Assembly: GCA_035759705.1 (NCBI GenBank)
Contig: DASTUJ010000172.1
Span: 1 to 48,775, forward strand
Direction: 5' to 3'
DNA length: 48,775 nucleotides
Source: Actinomycetota bacterium
GTDB lineage: Bacteria; Actinomycetota; CADDZG01; JAHWKV01
Each line of letters begins with the position of its first letter. Position 1 is the first letter of the stretch. The translations under genes were made by a program, and so were the position numbers. Below, piece after piece: positions 23,850 to 35,699 of the stretch. A model generated the notes under the pieces. It saw only the letters and a program-made list of their open reading frames with translations. It was not told the origin of the DNA and searched no databases.

Positions 23850-24677
23850 ATGACGAATCAGAGGGTTGGATTCCAGGGAGAGCCGGGCGCCTACAGCGAG
23901 AAGGCGGCCAGGTTTCTGTTTCCCGAGGCCACTCTGGTTCCGTTCAAGTCCTTCCACAAGGTCTTCGAGGCGACCGAGATCAGCGCCATCGACTTCGGAG
24001 TGGTGCCCCTGGAAAACTCCCACGCCGGGTCGATCAACGACACATACGACCTGCTGGTCCGGCACGGCGTCCAGATAATCGCCGAGACCATCGTGCGTAT
24101 CCACCACTGCCTGCTGGCCCCGGAGGGCGTGGAGATCACCGACGTGAACTACGTCTACTCCCACCCCCAGGCCCTGGAGCAGTGCGAGGAGTTCCTCGAC
24201 AGCTTGAGGGCCGACCGGATCGCGGTCTACGACACAGCCGGCGCCGCCAAGCTGATCGCCGAGGAGGACAAGCCCGGCTCGGCCGCCATCGCGTCGGAGG
24301 AGGCCGGTAGCCTCTACGGGCTGAAGGTGCTCGAGCGCGCCATCGAGGACCGGGCGGACAACTCCACCAAGTTCGTGGCGATCAGCCGCAGCGCCACCGA
24401 TCAGATGGGGCCCCCCGAGAAGACCTCGATCGTTTTTGCGACCAACAACATCCCCGGAGCGCTGTATGCGTGTCTCAAGGAATTTTCAGATCGGAAGTTG
24501 AACCTGACGAAGCTGGAGAGCCGGCCTTCGGGCGCAAAGGCGTGGCAGTACCACTTCTACCTCGACTTCGACGCTCCCACCAAAGACCCGGTGGCCCAGG
24601 ACCTGCTGGCCGCCCTGGCGGCGCAGACCTCGTTCCTGAGGGTGCTGGGCTCGTACCCGCACGCCGCCAGGAGCTAG
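23850..24677 (+). CDS. pheA: Prephenate dehydratase
   Basis: PheA converts prephenate to phenylpyruvate for phenylalanine synthesis. The 275-residue monofunctional enzyme has the catalytic domain (about 5-185) with FQGEPGAYSEKAA, VPLENSHAGSINDTYDLL, SHPQALEQC, DTAGAAKL and the catalytic Thr in DNSTKFVAI, followed by an ACT domain (about 195-270) with LTKLESRPSGAKAWQYHFYLDF, the phenylalanine-sensing ESRP motif. Feedback inhibition by phenylalanine is therefore expected. GGAGGAGAG precedes the ATG. It is divergent from the Grd-like operon, and no chorismate mutase domain is attached. Confidence 0.95.
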   Translation: MTNQRVGFQGEPGAYSEKAARFLFPEATLVPFKSFHKVFEATEISAIDFGVVPLENSHAGSINDTYDLLVRHGVQIIAETIVRIHHCLLAPEGVEITDVNYVYSHPQALEQCEEFLDSLRADRIAVYDTAGAAKLIAEEDKPGSAAIASEEAGSLYGLKVLERAIEDRADNSTKFVAISRSATDQMGPPEKTSIVFATNNIPGALYACLKEFSDRKLNLTKLESRPSGAKAWQYHFYLDFDAPTKDPVAQDLLAALAAQTSFLRVLGSYPHAARS

Positions 24678-24724
24678 GCTCCCGATCAGGGAATTAACGC
24701 GTTGAAAGGTGCGTTTTAGGCGAC

Positions 24725-26134
24725 ATGGCCAAGCTTGCACCGCCCCCGGCCTCGTTCACCGGTCCTGCGCTGAAGACCGCCCGCACCTTCTACCTGATCA
24801 ACGGCTGCTACACGATCTCCGCATCGCTGATCTGGGGCGTCAACACCCTCTTTCTGCTCGATGCCGGCCTGGACATCTTCGGCACGTTCGTGGCGAACAG
24901 CTTCTTCACGGCCGCCATGGTCCTGTTCGAGGTTCCGACCGGGGTGCTGGCCGACACCAAGGGCCGGCGGGCCTCTTTCCTCCTCAGCCTCGCGGTGCTG
25001 CTGGGGTCGACCCTTTGGTACGTCGCGATCGCCGCCTCCGGTGGCAGCCTGGTCGCCTTCTGCCTGGCGTCGGTGGTCATGGGGATCGGGTTCACGCTGT
25101 ACTCGGGTGCGGTAGAGGCGTGGGTGGTCGATGCTCTTAGGGCCGACGGCTACGACGGCCCCCTCGACGGGTTGTTCGCCCGCTCGGCGATCGTCACCGG
25201 CGTTGCGATGCTGGTGGGGACGGTGGGAGGAGGTTTTCTCGGGTCGGCCGACCTCTCGCTGCCCTACGTCGTCCGGGCCGTGCTGTTGGGCCTGACCTTC
25301 GTCCTATCCCTGTTCGCGATGCACGACCGGGGGTTCACGCCCCGGCCGGTGACGCTCAACCACCTGGCGGAGGAGATGAAAAAAGTCGGGCGGGCGGGCG
25401 TCACCTGGAGTTGGGGGGAGCCCCGGATCCGCCTGCTGGTCTGGGCCTCCTTCATCCAGATGGGGTTTCTGATGTGGGGCTGGTACGCCTGGCAGCCGTA
25501 CTTCCTGGAGCTGCTGGACAACGACGCGGTCTGGGTGGCCGGCGCCATCGCGGCCCTGAGTGCGCTGGGAATGACCGCAGGCAACTCACTCGTGCCGCTT
25601 TTCAGCCGGATGTGCGCCAAGCGCAGCACGCTGCTGATCTGGGGAAGCGGGATTTCCAGCCTGGCGCTGATCGGCGTCGGACTGGCCAACTCGTTCTGGC
25701 CGGCGCTGGCCGCCCTGATCGTGGCTATGGTTGCCAGCGGCGTCATCGAGCCGGTGAAGCAGGCCTTCTTGCACCAGATAGTGCCGAGCGAGCACCGGGC
25801 GACGGTCGTCTCGTTCAACTCGATGTTCGGCAACGGCGGGGGCATCGCCGGCCAGACCGGCCTTGGGGCTCTTGCCCGGAGCTCCGGTATCCCCCGGGGT
25901 TACGTGGTCGGAGGGGCCGTGACTCTGCTGGCGCTGCCGATCTTCATGCGGCTGCGCAAGGTCGGTGGAATGTACGACCTCGGGTGCGACCCCGTCGCCC
26001 CTCCTCAGACCACCGCCGCACAGGGTCTGCCCGAAATCTGCTGTGTCGACACGAACGCCGGCATACCGGCAGCGGTGGGCGCCCAGAGCGGCGGGCCGTG
26101 GACCGACGAGCCGCCCGGGGACCTAGACGGCTGA
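24725..26134 (+). CDS. Major facilitator superfamily transporter
   Basis: This 469-residue protein has about twelve membrane helices and the MFS motif A between helices 2 and 3 (FEVPTGVLADTKGRRASFLL). The helices span about 18-410. The central loop is short, near RPVTLNHLAEEMKKVGRAG. It belongs to the drug/metabolite efflux-like group, but the substrate cannot be predicted. A 55-residue hydrophilic C-terminal tail with two adjacent cysteines (EICCVD) and Pro/Gly-rich sequence is not part of the membrane fold. It follows pheA after 47 nt. Its last 12 bases overlap the convergent cyclase gene. Confidence 0.85.
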   Translation: MAKLAPPPASFTGPALKTARTFYLINGCYTISASLIWGVNTLFLLDAGLDIFGTFVANSFFTAAMVLFEVPTGVLADTKGRRASFLLSLAVLLGSTLWYVAIAASGGSLVAFCLASVVMGIGFTLYSGAVEAWVVDALRADGYDGPLDGLFARSAIVTGVAMLVGTVGGGFLGSADLSLPYVVRAVLLGLTFVLSLFAMHDRGFTPRPVTLNHLAEEMKKVGRAGVTWSWGEPRIRLLVWASFIQMGFLMWGWYAWQPYFLELLDNDAVWVAGAIAALSALGMTAGNSLVPLFSRMCAKRSTLLIWGSGISSLALIGVGLANSFWPALAALIVAMVASGVIEPVKQAFLHQIVPSEHRATVVSFNSMFGNGGGIAGQTGLGALARSSGIPRGYVVGGAVTLLALPIFMRLRKVGGMYDLGCDPVAPPQTTAAQGLPEICCVDTNAGIPAAVGAQSGGPWTDEPPGDLDG

Positions 26135-27436
26135 GTACAGGTTCCAGGTGCCGGGCACGCCCTTCAGCTCGTGCTCGCCGGCGCTTTCGAAAGCAATTCC
26201 CGAGCCTGCAATCAGATCCTTGACCGTCGAGGACACCAGGACCCGGCCGCCGGCGGAGAGAGCGGTCACCCGGGCGGCGATGTGGACGGCCAGGCCCGAT
26301 ACGTCGTCGGGGTGAATCTCCACCTCCCCGGCATGCAGTCCGGCGCGCACCGCAATTCCGCTGCTGGCCGCCTCGGCGACAATGGCTTTGGCGCAGGCAA
26401 CCCCGCGGGCCGGCCCGTCAAAGATAGCCAGAAAGCCGTCACCGATGGTCTTGATCTCCCGGCCCCGGAACCGTTCGAGCTGCCGCCGCACCGATGAATG
26501 GTGCTGAGTGAGCAGCTCGCTCCACCGGGCGTCCCCCATCCCGGCCGCCTTCTCGGTCGAGCCGACGATGTCGGTGAAAAGACATGTGGCGAGCACGCGG
26601 TCCAAAACCGTGTTGGGGCGGACTCCCGTAACGAACTCTTCGATCTCGTCGAACAGCGGGCCGGTGTCGCCGGCAAAAGGCAGGTGGTCGTAACCGGGCA
26701 GCTGAACGTACGTTGCGTTGGGTATCTGCTCGGCCATCCACCTTGCTCCCCGGTAGTTTGCGACCCGATCGCCCTTGCGGTGGATGACGAGGGTTGGGAC
26801 GTGGATGGTCGGAAGAACCGGCCGGACGTCGATGCCCCCGAACATCTTGATGAGCTGGACCAGTGAGCCCGGGCTTGCCGCGTTGCGCTCGAACCCTCGC
26901 CACCACTCGGTGAAGGCCTCGTCCTCGGCCAGAGAGGGTGCGAACACCTCGAGAGCCACCCCGCTGCCCCACCACTCATGGACGAACTCGATGTTCATCT
27001 CCAGACCCTCCGGCTCCGGCGCCCATGGATAGTCTTCGGTGGCGGTCGCACGGGCCATGCCCCCGTACAGCACCAGGTGGGAGACCCGCTCAGGATAGGT
27101 CGCGGCAAACAGCAGGCACATCGGCACGCCCTCCGAGACCCCGAGCAGCGCCGCTCTCTCGGATCCGGCCGCATCCATGACCGCACGGACGTCGTCCATC
27201 CGGGTCTGGAGGTCGGGCAGGTCCGAGACGCGGTCGGACAGCCCGGTCCCCCGCTTGTCGAAGCTGATGAGCCGGGAGAAGGAGGCGATTCGCCGGAATG
27301 CGGTCTCCATGAGTGGGTGGCTGGACTGGTAGTCGAGATGCGACACCCAACCGCTGACCAGGACCAGGTCCGGCCCCGAGCCGGCGACGGTGTAGGCGAT
27401 CGAGATGTCGCCGGAACGTGCGTACCTCACATCCAT
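26123..27436 (-). CDS. Alpha/beta-hydrolase fused to a class III adenylate cyclase, Rv1900c-like
   Basis: This 437-residue protein has an N-terminal alpha/beta-hydrolase domain (about 1-270) with nucleophile Ser101 in LLGVSEG, an Asp in HRKGDRV and a His in PGYDHLPF, and a C-terminal cyclase homology domain (about 280-437). The latter has LFTDIVGST with the first metal Asp, KTIGDGFLAIFDG with the second, RAGLHAGEVE, and VHIAARV, where His replaces the usual transition-state Asn while Arg is kept. The layout matches M. tuberculosis Rv1900c, an adenylate cyclase with non-canonical substrate residues. The hydrolase may sense a small ester or lipid ligand. It lies next to two CAP-type proteins. 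Confidence 0.88.
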   Translation of the reverse strand: MDVRYARSGDISIAYTVAGSGPDLVLVSGWVSHLDYQSSHPLMETAFRRIASFSRLISFDKRGTGLSDRVSDLPDLQTRMDDVRAVMDAAGSERAALLGVSEGVPMCLLFAATYPERVSHLVLYGGMARATATEDYPWAPEPEGLEMNIEFVHEWWGSGVALEVFAPSLAEDEAFTEWWRGFERNAASPGSLVQLIKMFGGIDVRPVLPTIHVPTLVIHRKGDRVANYRGARWMAEQIPNATYVQLPGYDHLPFAGDTGPLFDEIEEFVTGVRPNTVLDRVLATCLFTDIVGSTEKAAGMGDARWSELLTQHHSSVRRQLERFRGREIKTIGDGFLAIFDGPARGVACAKAIVAEAASSGIAVRAGLHAGEVEIHPDDVSGLAVHIAARVTALSAGGRVLVSSTVKDLIAGSGIAFESAGEHELKGVPGTWNLYSAV

Positions 27437-27443
27437 CGATCCC

Positions 27444-28937
27444 TCACCCCGTAAAAGGCTTCAGCAGCTCTTCAAGCTGCCGCCGGTGTTCCATCGTTTC
27501 AAATTCATGGAGCGGTTGCGAGGCCAGGACGTGCTCGGAGACCCTGCCTCCCATCCGGGTGTATACCGCCGGGTGAATGTCGCCGGTGGCGTCGGTCTCC
27601 ACCGTGACCGCGACCGCGTCCGGTCCGGCGGCATCCACAAAGTGGGCCAGAGGCTGAATGCTCGCAGCGTAGAGGCCGCCCGGGCGGCGCTCGGCGACGG
27701 ACGCCAGGTAGGAGCGCTGGTTCCACAGCTCCGGGCCCCGGGTGGCTTCCGAAAGCAGATGGCCGACCAGGTCGTCCGGCGCAACCTCCCGGACGGGCAA
27801 CTTGACTCCGAAGTGACGTGACGCGATGTGTTCGGCCATCACCCGGGCGTTGTAGCGGAAGCCCTGGACCGCAGCCGAGTTCGAGGGGATGCCGTACTTG
27901 TTCAGGCCGCCGGCCGCCTGGGTGGCGCAGCCGGCAAAGTACAGCCCGGGCACCGAAACGCTCTCCCAGAACGGGTTGAGCGCGGGAAGCCGGCCCTCGC
28001 TGAAAACTGCCGCCCCCAGTGCGGGAAGATCCTGCATGGGGGTGGTGAACCCGGTGGCCGCGATCACCTCATCCACCTCCAGATTCATCTCTCCCGGGCG
28101 GGTGGTCCCGGAGGCCGTCACCCGGTAGCCGCCCGGTTCCCGCCTCTCGACCCGGGTGATCGCAACGTCGAGCAGGACGTTGCCCCCTCCGAACACGTGG
28201 TCCTCGTAGGGCTGGAGGTAGCGCGCCCGGGCCCCCACCGCAGCGTGTTCGACCACCGATATCCGCGCCGGCCGCGGCGACGCAAGGATGACCCGGTGGG
28301 CAACCGGCAGCATCGCATCGGCCAGCTCGAAGCCCGAGTTGCGCTTGCCGATCACAAACACCGTCTTGTTGCGATAGTGGTCGAGCGGCTTTGTGTCGAC
28401 GTAGTGGGGTACGTCGTCGAGCCCGGCGCCGGGGGGCTTCCACGGGGTGGTGGTGCCGATCGCCATGATGAGGACCCGGCATGAGTACTCCCCGTCGGTC
28501 GTGGTCACAACGAAGCCGTCGTCGGTGCGGGCCGTCGAGGTCCAGCGGCAGCCGTACCGGAACTTCACGCCGCCTCTGCTGGCGAACTCGCTCAGGCCCA
28601 GCTCCATCTCCGGTCGGCTGGGAAAGTAGTAGGAGCCGTCCATGAACTGTCGAACCAGGCTGGAGTGGGCCGGCTCGGCTCCCAACAGGCTGTTCCAGTC
28701 GTACCACTCGTATTGCCGGGTTCCCGGTTCGGCCGGCGCGTAGGGCTTGGTCCAGGAGATCAGTCGCTGGAACAGAGGGTAGCGCCGGAACATCCCGCCG
28801 GGTTTATCGTCCGCGGAGATCGCGGCGTGAGCCACCCCCAACCGGGACAGGCAGTAGCTGGCCTGGAGCCCTCCCGGCCCGCTGCCGACCACGACGCACG
28901 GGTAGTCGCCCGGCGGGAAGGGCGCTAGTTCTGCCAC
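27444..28937 (-). CDS. FAD-dependent monooxygenase-like oxidoreductase
   Basis: This 497-residue flavoprotein has an N-terminal FAD-binding motif CVVVGSGPGGLQASYCLSRLG, a second nucleotide motif VFVIGKRNSGFELADAML for NADPH, and EVIAATGFTTPMQDL plus VPGLYFAGCATQAAGG. It resembles flavin monooxygenases and ornithine-hydroxylase-like enzymes (COG2072), with a C-terminal extension (about 390-497) of unknown role. The second motif has Lys-Arg-Asn where typical members have Gly-Gly-Gly-like residues. The start is taken as GTG 28937, overlapping the upstream CAP-like gene by 13 nt; the longer open frame would run through that gene. The substrate is unknown. Confidence 0.78.
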   Translation of the reverse strand: MAELAPFPPGDYPCVVVGSGPGGLQASYCLSRLGVAHAAISADDKPGGMFRRYPLFQRLISWTKPYAPAEPGTRQYEWYDWNSLLGAEPAHSSLVRQFMDGSYYFPSRPEMELGLSEFASRGGVKFRYGCRWTSTARTDDGFVVTTTDGEYSCRVLIMAIGTTTPWKPPGAGLDDVPHYVDTKPLDHYRNKTVFVIGKRNSGFELADAMLPVAHRVILASPRPARISVVEHAAVGARARYLQPYEDHVFGGGNVLLDVAITRVERREPGGYRVTASGTTRPGEMNLEVDEVIAATGFTTPMQDLPALGAAVFSEGRLPALNPFWESVSVPGLYFAGCATQAAGGLNKYGIPSNSAAVQGFRYNARVMAEHIASRHFGVKLPVREVAPDDLVGHLLSEATRGPELWNQRSYLASVAERRPGGLYAASIQPLAHFVDAAGPDAVAVTVETDATGDIHPAVYTRMGGRVSEHVLASQPLHEFETMEHRRQLEELLKPFTG

Positions 28938-29347
28938 AGAAGCGTGTTCTTCAACCTCATGGCCTCGGCTTGCAGCAGGCGGTACATCACCTTCGGGTGT
29001 GCATGCAGGAAGGCCTCGGTCGCCGGGCCGGCCAGAACCAGGCACTGGAGCGGGTCGAGCGCGACCACATCGGCGGTCGGTAGCTCTCCCAGCAGCACCG
29101 AGATCTCACCGAAGAAGTCTCCCCGGCCGAGCTTGGTGACGTCCTTCCCATCCACCCTCACCATCGCCTCGCCGTCCACGATGATGTGGAACCCGGTTCC
29201 GGTGAATCCCCGGCGCAGGATCCGCTGCCCCTGGGCAAACCACTCCTCGGAGAAGGTGTGCGCGGCGGCCTCCAGCTCGGGAAGCGACAGATCCGAGAAC
29301 AGGGCCAGACTCCCCAGCATCTGGACCAGGCTGCGTTGTGGCTCCAT
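28925..29347 (-). CDS. Cyclic-nucleotide-binding-like (CAP-family) single-domain protein, phosphate Arg missing
   Basis: This 140-residue protein is a single cNMP-binding fold: LGSLALFSDLSLPELEAAA, LRRGFTGTGFHIIVDGEAMV and the phosphate-binding cassette FFGEISVLLGELPTADVV. The Glu of the cassette is present (Glu81), but the Arg that should contact the cyclic phosphate is Pro90. Canonical cAMP binding is thus doubtful; another ligand or a constitutive state is possible. No DNA-binding domain follows. The start is ATG 29347, because AGGAG lies 6 nt upstream; an ATG at 29386 in frame has no such site. Its stop overlaps the monooxygenase start, suggesting it regulates or pairs with that enzyme. 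Confidence 0.82.
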   Translation of the reverse strand: MEPQRSLVQMLGSLALFSDLSLPELEAAAHTFSEEWFAQGQRILRRGFTGTGFHIIVDGEAMVRVDGKDVTKLGRGDFFGEISVLLGELPTADVVALDPLQCLVLAGPATEAFLHAHPKVMYRLLQAEAMRLKNTLLWQN

Positions 29348-29398
29348 GGGGCTCCTAGAGCAGGCGGGACTTTGAGGAAAGTACATTACGAACCTTGA

Positions 29399-29404
29399 TA
29401 TAAA
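29399..29404 (+). promoter_or_regulatory. -10-like box of a possible leaderless promoter
   Basis: TATAAA ends 6 nt before the ATG of the second CAP-type protein, and no ribosome binding site lies between. It sits in the 63-nt space between divergent cNMP-binding genes. The -35 region is unclear. Confidence 0.4.
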
Positions 29405-29410
29405 GACGCA

Positions 29411-29812
29411 ATGCCCTCCGATTCAGAGCGCGCCTCGGCGCTCCAGACGATCCCGCTGTTCGCCGCACTGTCCGAAGCCACCAGGATGCGCATTGTCGAG
29501 ATAGCCGGGGAGCTGGAAGCCTCCGCGGGTCAGGTCCTGGTGCAACCCAGAACCGAGGGTTCCGGAATGTTCGTGGTAGAGGAGGGCACGGTGGTGGTCG
29601 AGCGGGACGGCAAACACATCGAGCTCGGAGCCGGGCAGTTCTTCGGCGAGCTCGCCCTGCTCACCGACACCAAGCGCACGGCTCGGGTGCGAGCAAAGAC
29701 CGATTCCCGCCTGCTGGCGATCGGCCGGGACGAGTTCAAAGTCCTTCTCGAGTCCGAGCCCGGTCTTGCTCTCAACATGCTCGAGGTCCTCGCTCAGCGT
29801 CTAGCCCGCTAA
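29411..29812 (+). CDS. Cyclic-nucleotide-binding (CAP-family) single-domain protein
   Basis: This 133-residue protein is one cNMP-binding domain: LQTIPLFAALSEATRMRIVE, then VEEGTVVVERDGKHIEL and a complete phosphate-binding cassette FFGELALLTDTKRTARV with Glu80 and Arg89. It should bind cAMP or cGMP. It has no DNA-binding or effector domain, so it probably acts through a partner protein. It is divergent from a sister gene that has lost the Arg, and its 3' end lies 7 nt from the convergent kinase-cyclase gene. The ligand may be made by the cyclase domains encoded on either side. Confidence 0.88.
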   Translation: MPSDSERASALQTIPLFAALSEATRMRIVEIAGELEASAGQVLVQPRTEGSGMFVVEEGTVVVERDGKHIELGAGQFFGELALLTDTKRTARVRAKTDSRLLAIGRDEFKVLLESEPGLALNMLEVLAQRLAR

Positions 29813-29819
29813 ACGGTCC

Positions 29820-34121
<4,302 letters not shown>

Positions 34122-34211
34122 CGGCCCGGTCTCACCATGCTGTACTCAGCCGATCTCGAAGAATCGACATTCTCGCGCGTTCCTTCGGGATTTCGGAGGC
34201 TTGGCGGCTGT

Positions 34212-34862
34212 CTAGACCCTCGCCCTGGCCCGCCGGCGGCTTTTGAAGACCTCGATGAAGACCGGGATTAGGGACAGGAAGATGATGAAGATGATGATCG
34301 GCGTGATGTAGGTCTCCAGCTCCGGAAAACGTTTTCCAAGCCCGTAGCCGAGCAGGATTCCAAGGACCGACCAGATCGCCCCGCCGACGACGTTGAAGGT
34401 CACAAACGTCCGGTAGCGCATGCTCGACACGCCGGCGAGGATCGGAGTGAAGGTCCTCACGATCGGGATGAATCGCGCCAGGATCAGCGCCTTGGGGCCG
34501 TGTTTTTCGAAGAATTCGTGGCTTTTCGTCACGTTCTCCTGCTTGAAGAACCTGGAGTCCGGCCGCTTGAAGATGGAGGGGCCGACCTTGTTGCCGAACA
34601 TGTAGCCAACCTGGTCACCCAGGACGGCCGCCAGGAAGACGACGAGGATCAGCACCGCCAGGTTCGGCCGTCCCGCCAGCGCCACCACCAGTCCTGCGGA
34701 GAACAGAAGCGAGTCCCCGGGCAGGAAGAACCCGAACAACAGGCCGGATTCGGCGAACACGATGGCGGCGATCACCAGAAGGAAGATGGGAGCGCCGCGC
34801 TCGAGAAGCGGCTCGAGGTCCGGGTGGAGTATCCACCGGATGGCGTCCGTTACAAATTCCAA
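34212..34862 (-). CDS. DedA/VTT-domain membrane protein
   Basis: This 216-residue inner-membrane protein belongs to the DedA family, implicated in phospholipid (undecaprenyl-phosphate or phosphatidylethanolamine) flipping and membrane homeostasis. Typical elements are FAESGLLFGFFLPGDSLLF, a reentrant-type segment with an acidic residue, LGDQVGYMFGNKVG, KHGPKALILARFIPIVRTFTPILAG with the conserved arginines, and terminal helices. A basic tail RRRARARV ends the protein. The 90 nt between it and the kinase-cyclase gene show nothing definite. The exact lipid substrate is unknown. Confidence 0.92.
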   Translation of the reverse strand: MEFVTDAIRWILHPDLEPLLERGAPIFLLVIAAIVFAESGLLFGFFLPGDSLLFSAGLVVALAGRPNLAVLILVVFLAAVLGDQVGYMFGNKVGPSIFKRPDSRFFKQENVTKSHEFFEKHGPKALILARFIPIVRTFTPILAGVSSMRYRTFVTFNVVGGAIWSVLGILLGYGLGKRFPELETYITPIIIFIIFLSLIPVFIEVFKSRRRARARV

Positions 34863-34938
34863 GGGCGCCTCCGCCGGGCCGCAGTTTGTCTCACCGGCTC
34901 GATTCTATCTGCCGCTGAACACCACCCCTCACAAAAAC

Positions 34939-34966
34939 AACCGGCCGCCCCGAAGGACGGCCGGTT
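34939..34966 (-). terminator. Intrinsic terminator of the RTX-type gene
   Basis: AACCGGCCG and CGGCCGGTT form a 9-bp stem, extendable inward, followed on the minus strand by TTGTTTTTG. It lies 15 nt past the end of the RTX-type gene. A near copy occurs at 35655-35682. Confidence 0.8.
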
Positions 34967-34981
34967 TGCCTGGGAACCAAG

Positions 34982-35563
34982 TTAGGAAGCGAAGTCCTCC
35001 TCGCACTGCCTTTCGGTCTCGGCATTGCAGACATCCAGAGCAGCTCCGCCGTTCGCAAGGTCTTCGCCTTCATGCCCGGCCAGAGCGTCCCGTCCGCCCT
35101 CGCCGCGGAGGATGTCGTTGCCTTCCTGGCCGTAAACGGTGTCATCCCCGCCTTCACCGTTGGCCCGGTCGTTCCCCGGGCCGGCGTAGATCCGGTCGTG
35201 GCCGGAGCCCCCGAGGATGACGTCGTCGCCGGTGTTTTCACAGGTCTCGCCGTTGCCCACCTCGCCGGACTCGAATTCGCATCCATCGCCGTAGATGAGA
35301 TCGTTTCCGGCCTCCCCAAAGAGCCGGTCGTCGCCCCCAAGTCCGTAGATGACGTCGTCCCCGCCGCCTCCCCGGATGACGTCGTTGCCCGGGGTGCCGC
35401 AGAGGACCTCGTCCTCCGATGTGCCTTGGATGTTGCTCCCGCTGATGTCGCAAACGAACTCGATACCGTGAACAGGCCCGGCCGTTGAAAGCACAAAGAG
35501 ACCGGCCAGCAGCAGTATTGCCGGGACGGCGGCCGCCCGTCGCCCAGAACTGAAGATCGTCAT
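34982..35563 (-). CDS. Small secreted RTX-type calcium-binding protein
   Basis: This 193-residue protein has a signal peptide (about 1-33, ending AGPVHG) followed by tandem glycine/aspartate nonapeptides of the GGxGxDxxx kind (GGGGDDVIYGLGGDDRLFG, GEAGNDLIYGDG and others) that fold into calcium-filled parallel beta rolls. A cysteine-bearing insert (DGCEFESGEVGNGETCENTGDD) interrupts the array, and further cysteines occur at the ends (FVCDIS, EVLCGT, DVCNAE, RQCEED), so disulfides are likely. Export is by a signal peptide, not the type I route of large RTX toxins, and no catalytic domain is present. The start is ATG 35563 because GAGGAGGGAG lies 3 nt upstream; a longer frame upstream lacks support. 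Confidence 0.88.
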   Translation of the reverse strand: MTIFSSGRRAAAVPAILLLAGLFVLSTAGPVHGIEFVCDISGSNIQGTSEDEVLCGTPGNDVIRGGGGDDVIYGLGGDDRLFGEAGNDLIYGDGCEFESGEVGNGETCENTGDDVILGGSGHDRIYAGPGNDRANGEGGDDTVYGQEGNDILRGEGGRDALAGHEGEDLANGGAALDVCNAETERQCEEDFAS

Positions 35564-35654
35564 GGCTCCCTCCTCAAAGTAGATGGTGAGCGGGAGGATT
35601 ACCCCGATCGGTCCGGCCGAAACAGGTCCGCCCAAACCGTTGGGCCGCAAACGG

Positions 35655-35682
35655 ATCCGGCCGCCCCGAGGGACGGCCGGAT
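35655..35682 (-). terminator. Hairpin downstream of pntB
   Basis: ATCCGGCCG and CGGCCGGAT form a perfect 9-bp stem 18 nt past the pntB stop, so it may end the pnt transcript, though no U tract follows on the minus strand. The core differs by one base from the hairpin at 34939-34966. Confidence 0.5.
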
Positions 35683-35699
35683 GTTTTCAGCCTGCCGGG

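Noticed and set aside
26123-27436. Haloalkane dehalogenase or simple esterase assignment
   Set aside because: The C-terminal 155 residues are a clear class III cyclase domain, so the fusion family fits better.
29411-29812. Crp-type transcription factor
   Set aside because: The protein ends right after the cyclic-nucleotide domain and has no helix-turn-helix.
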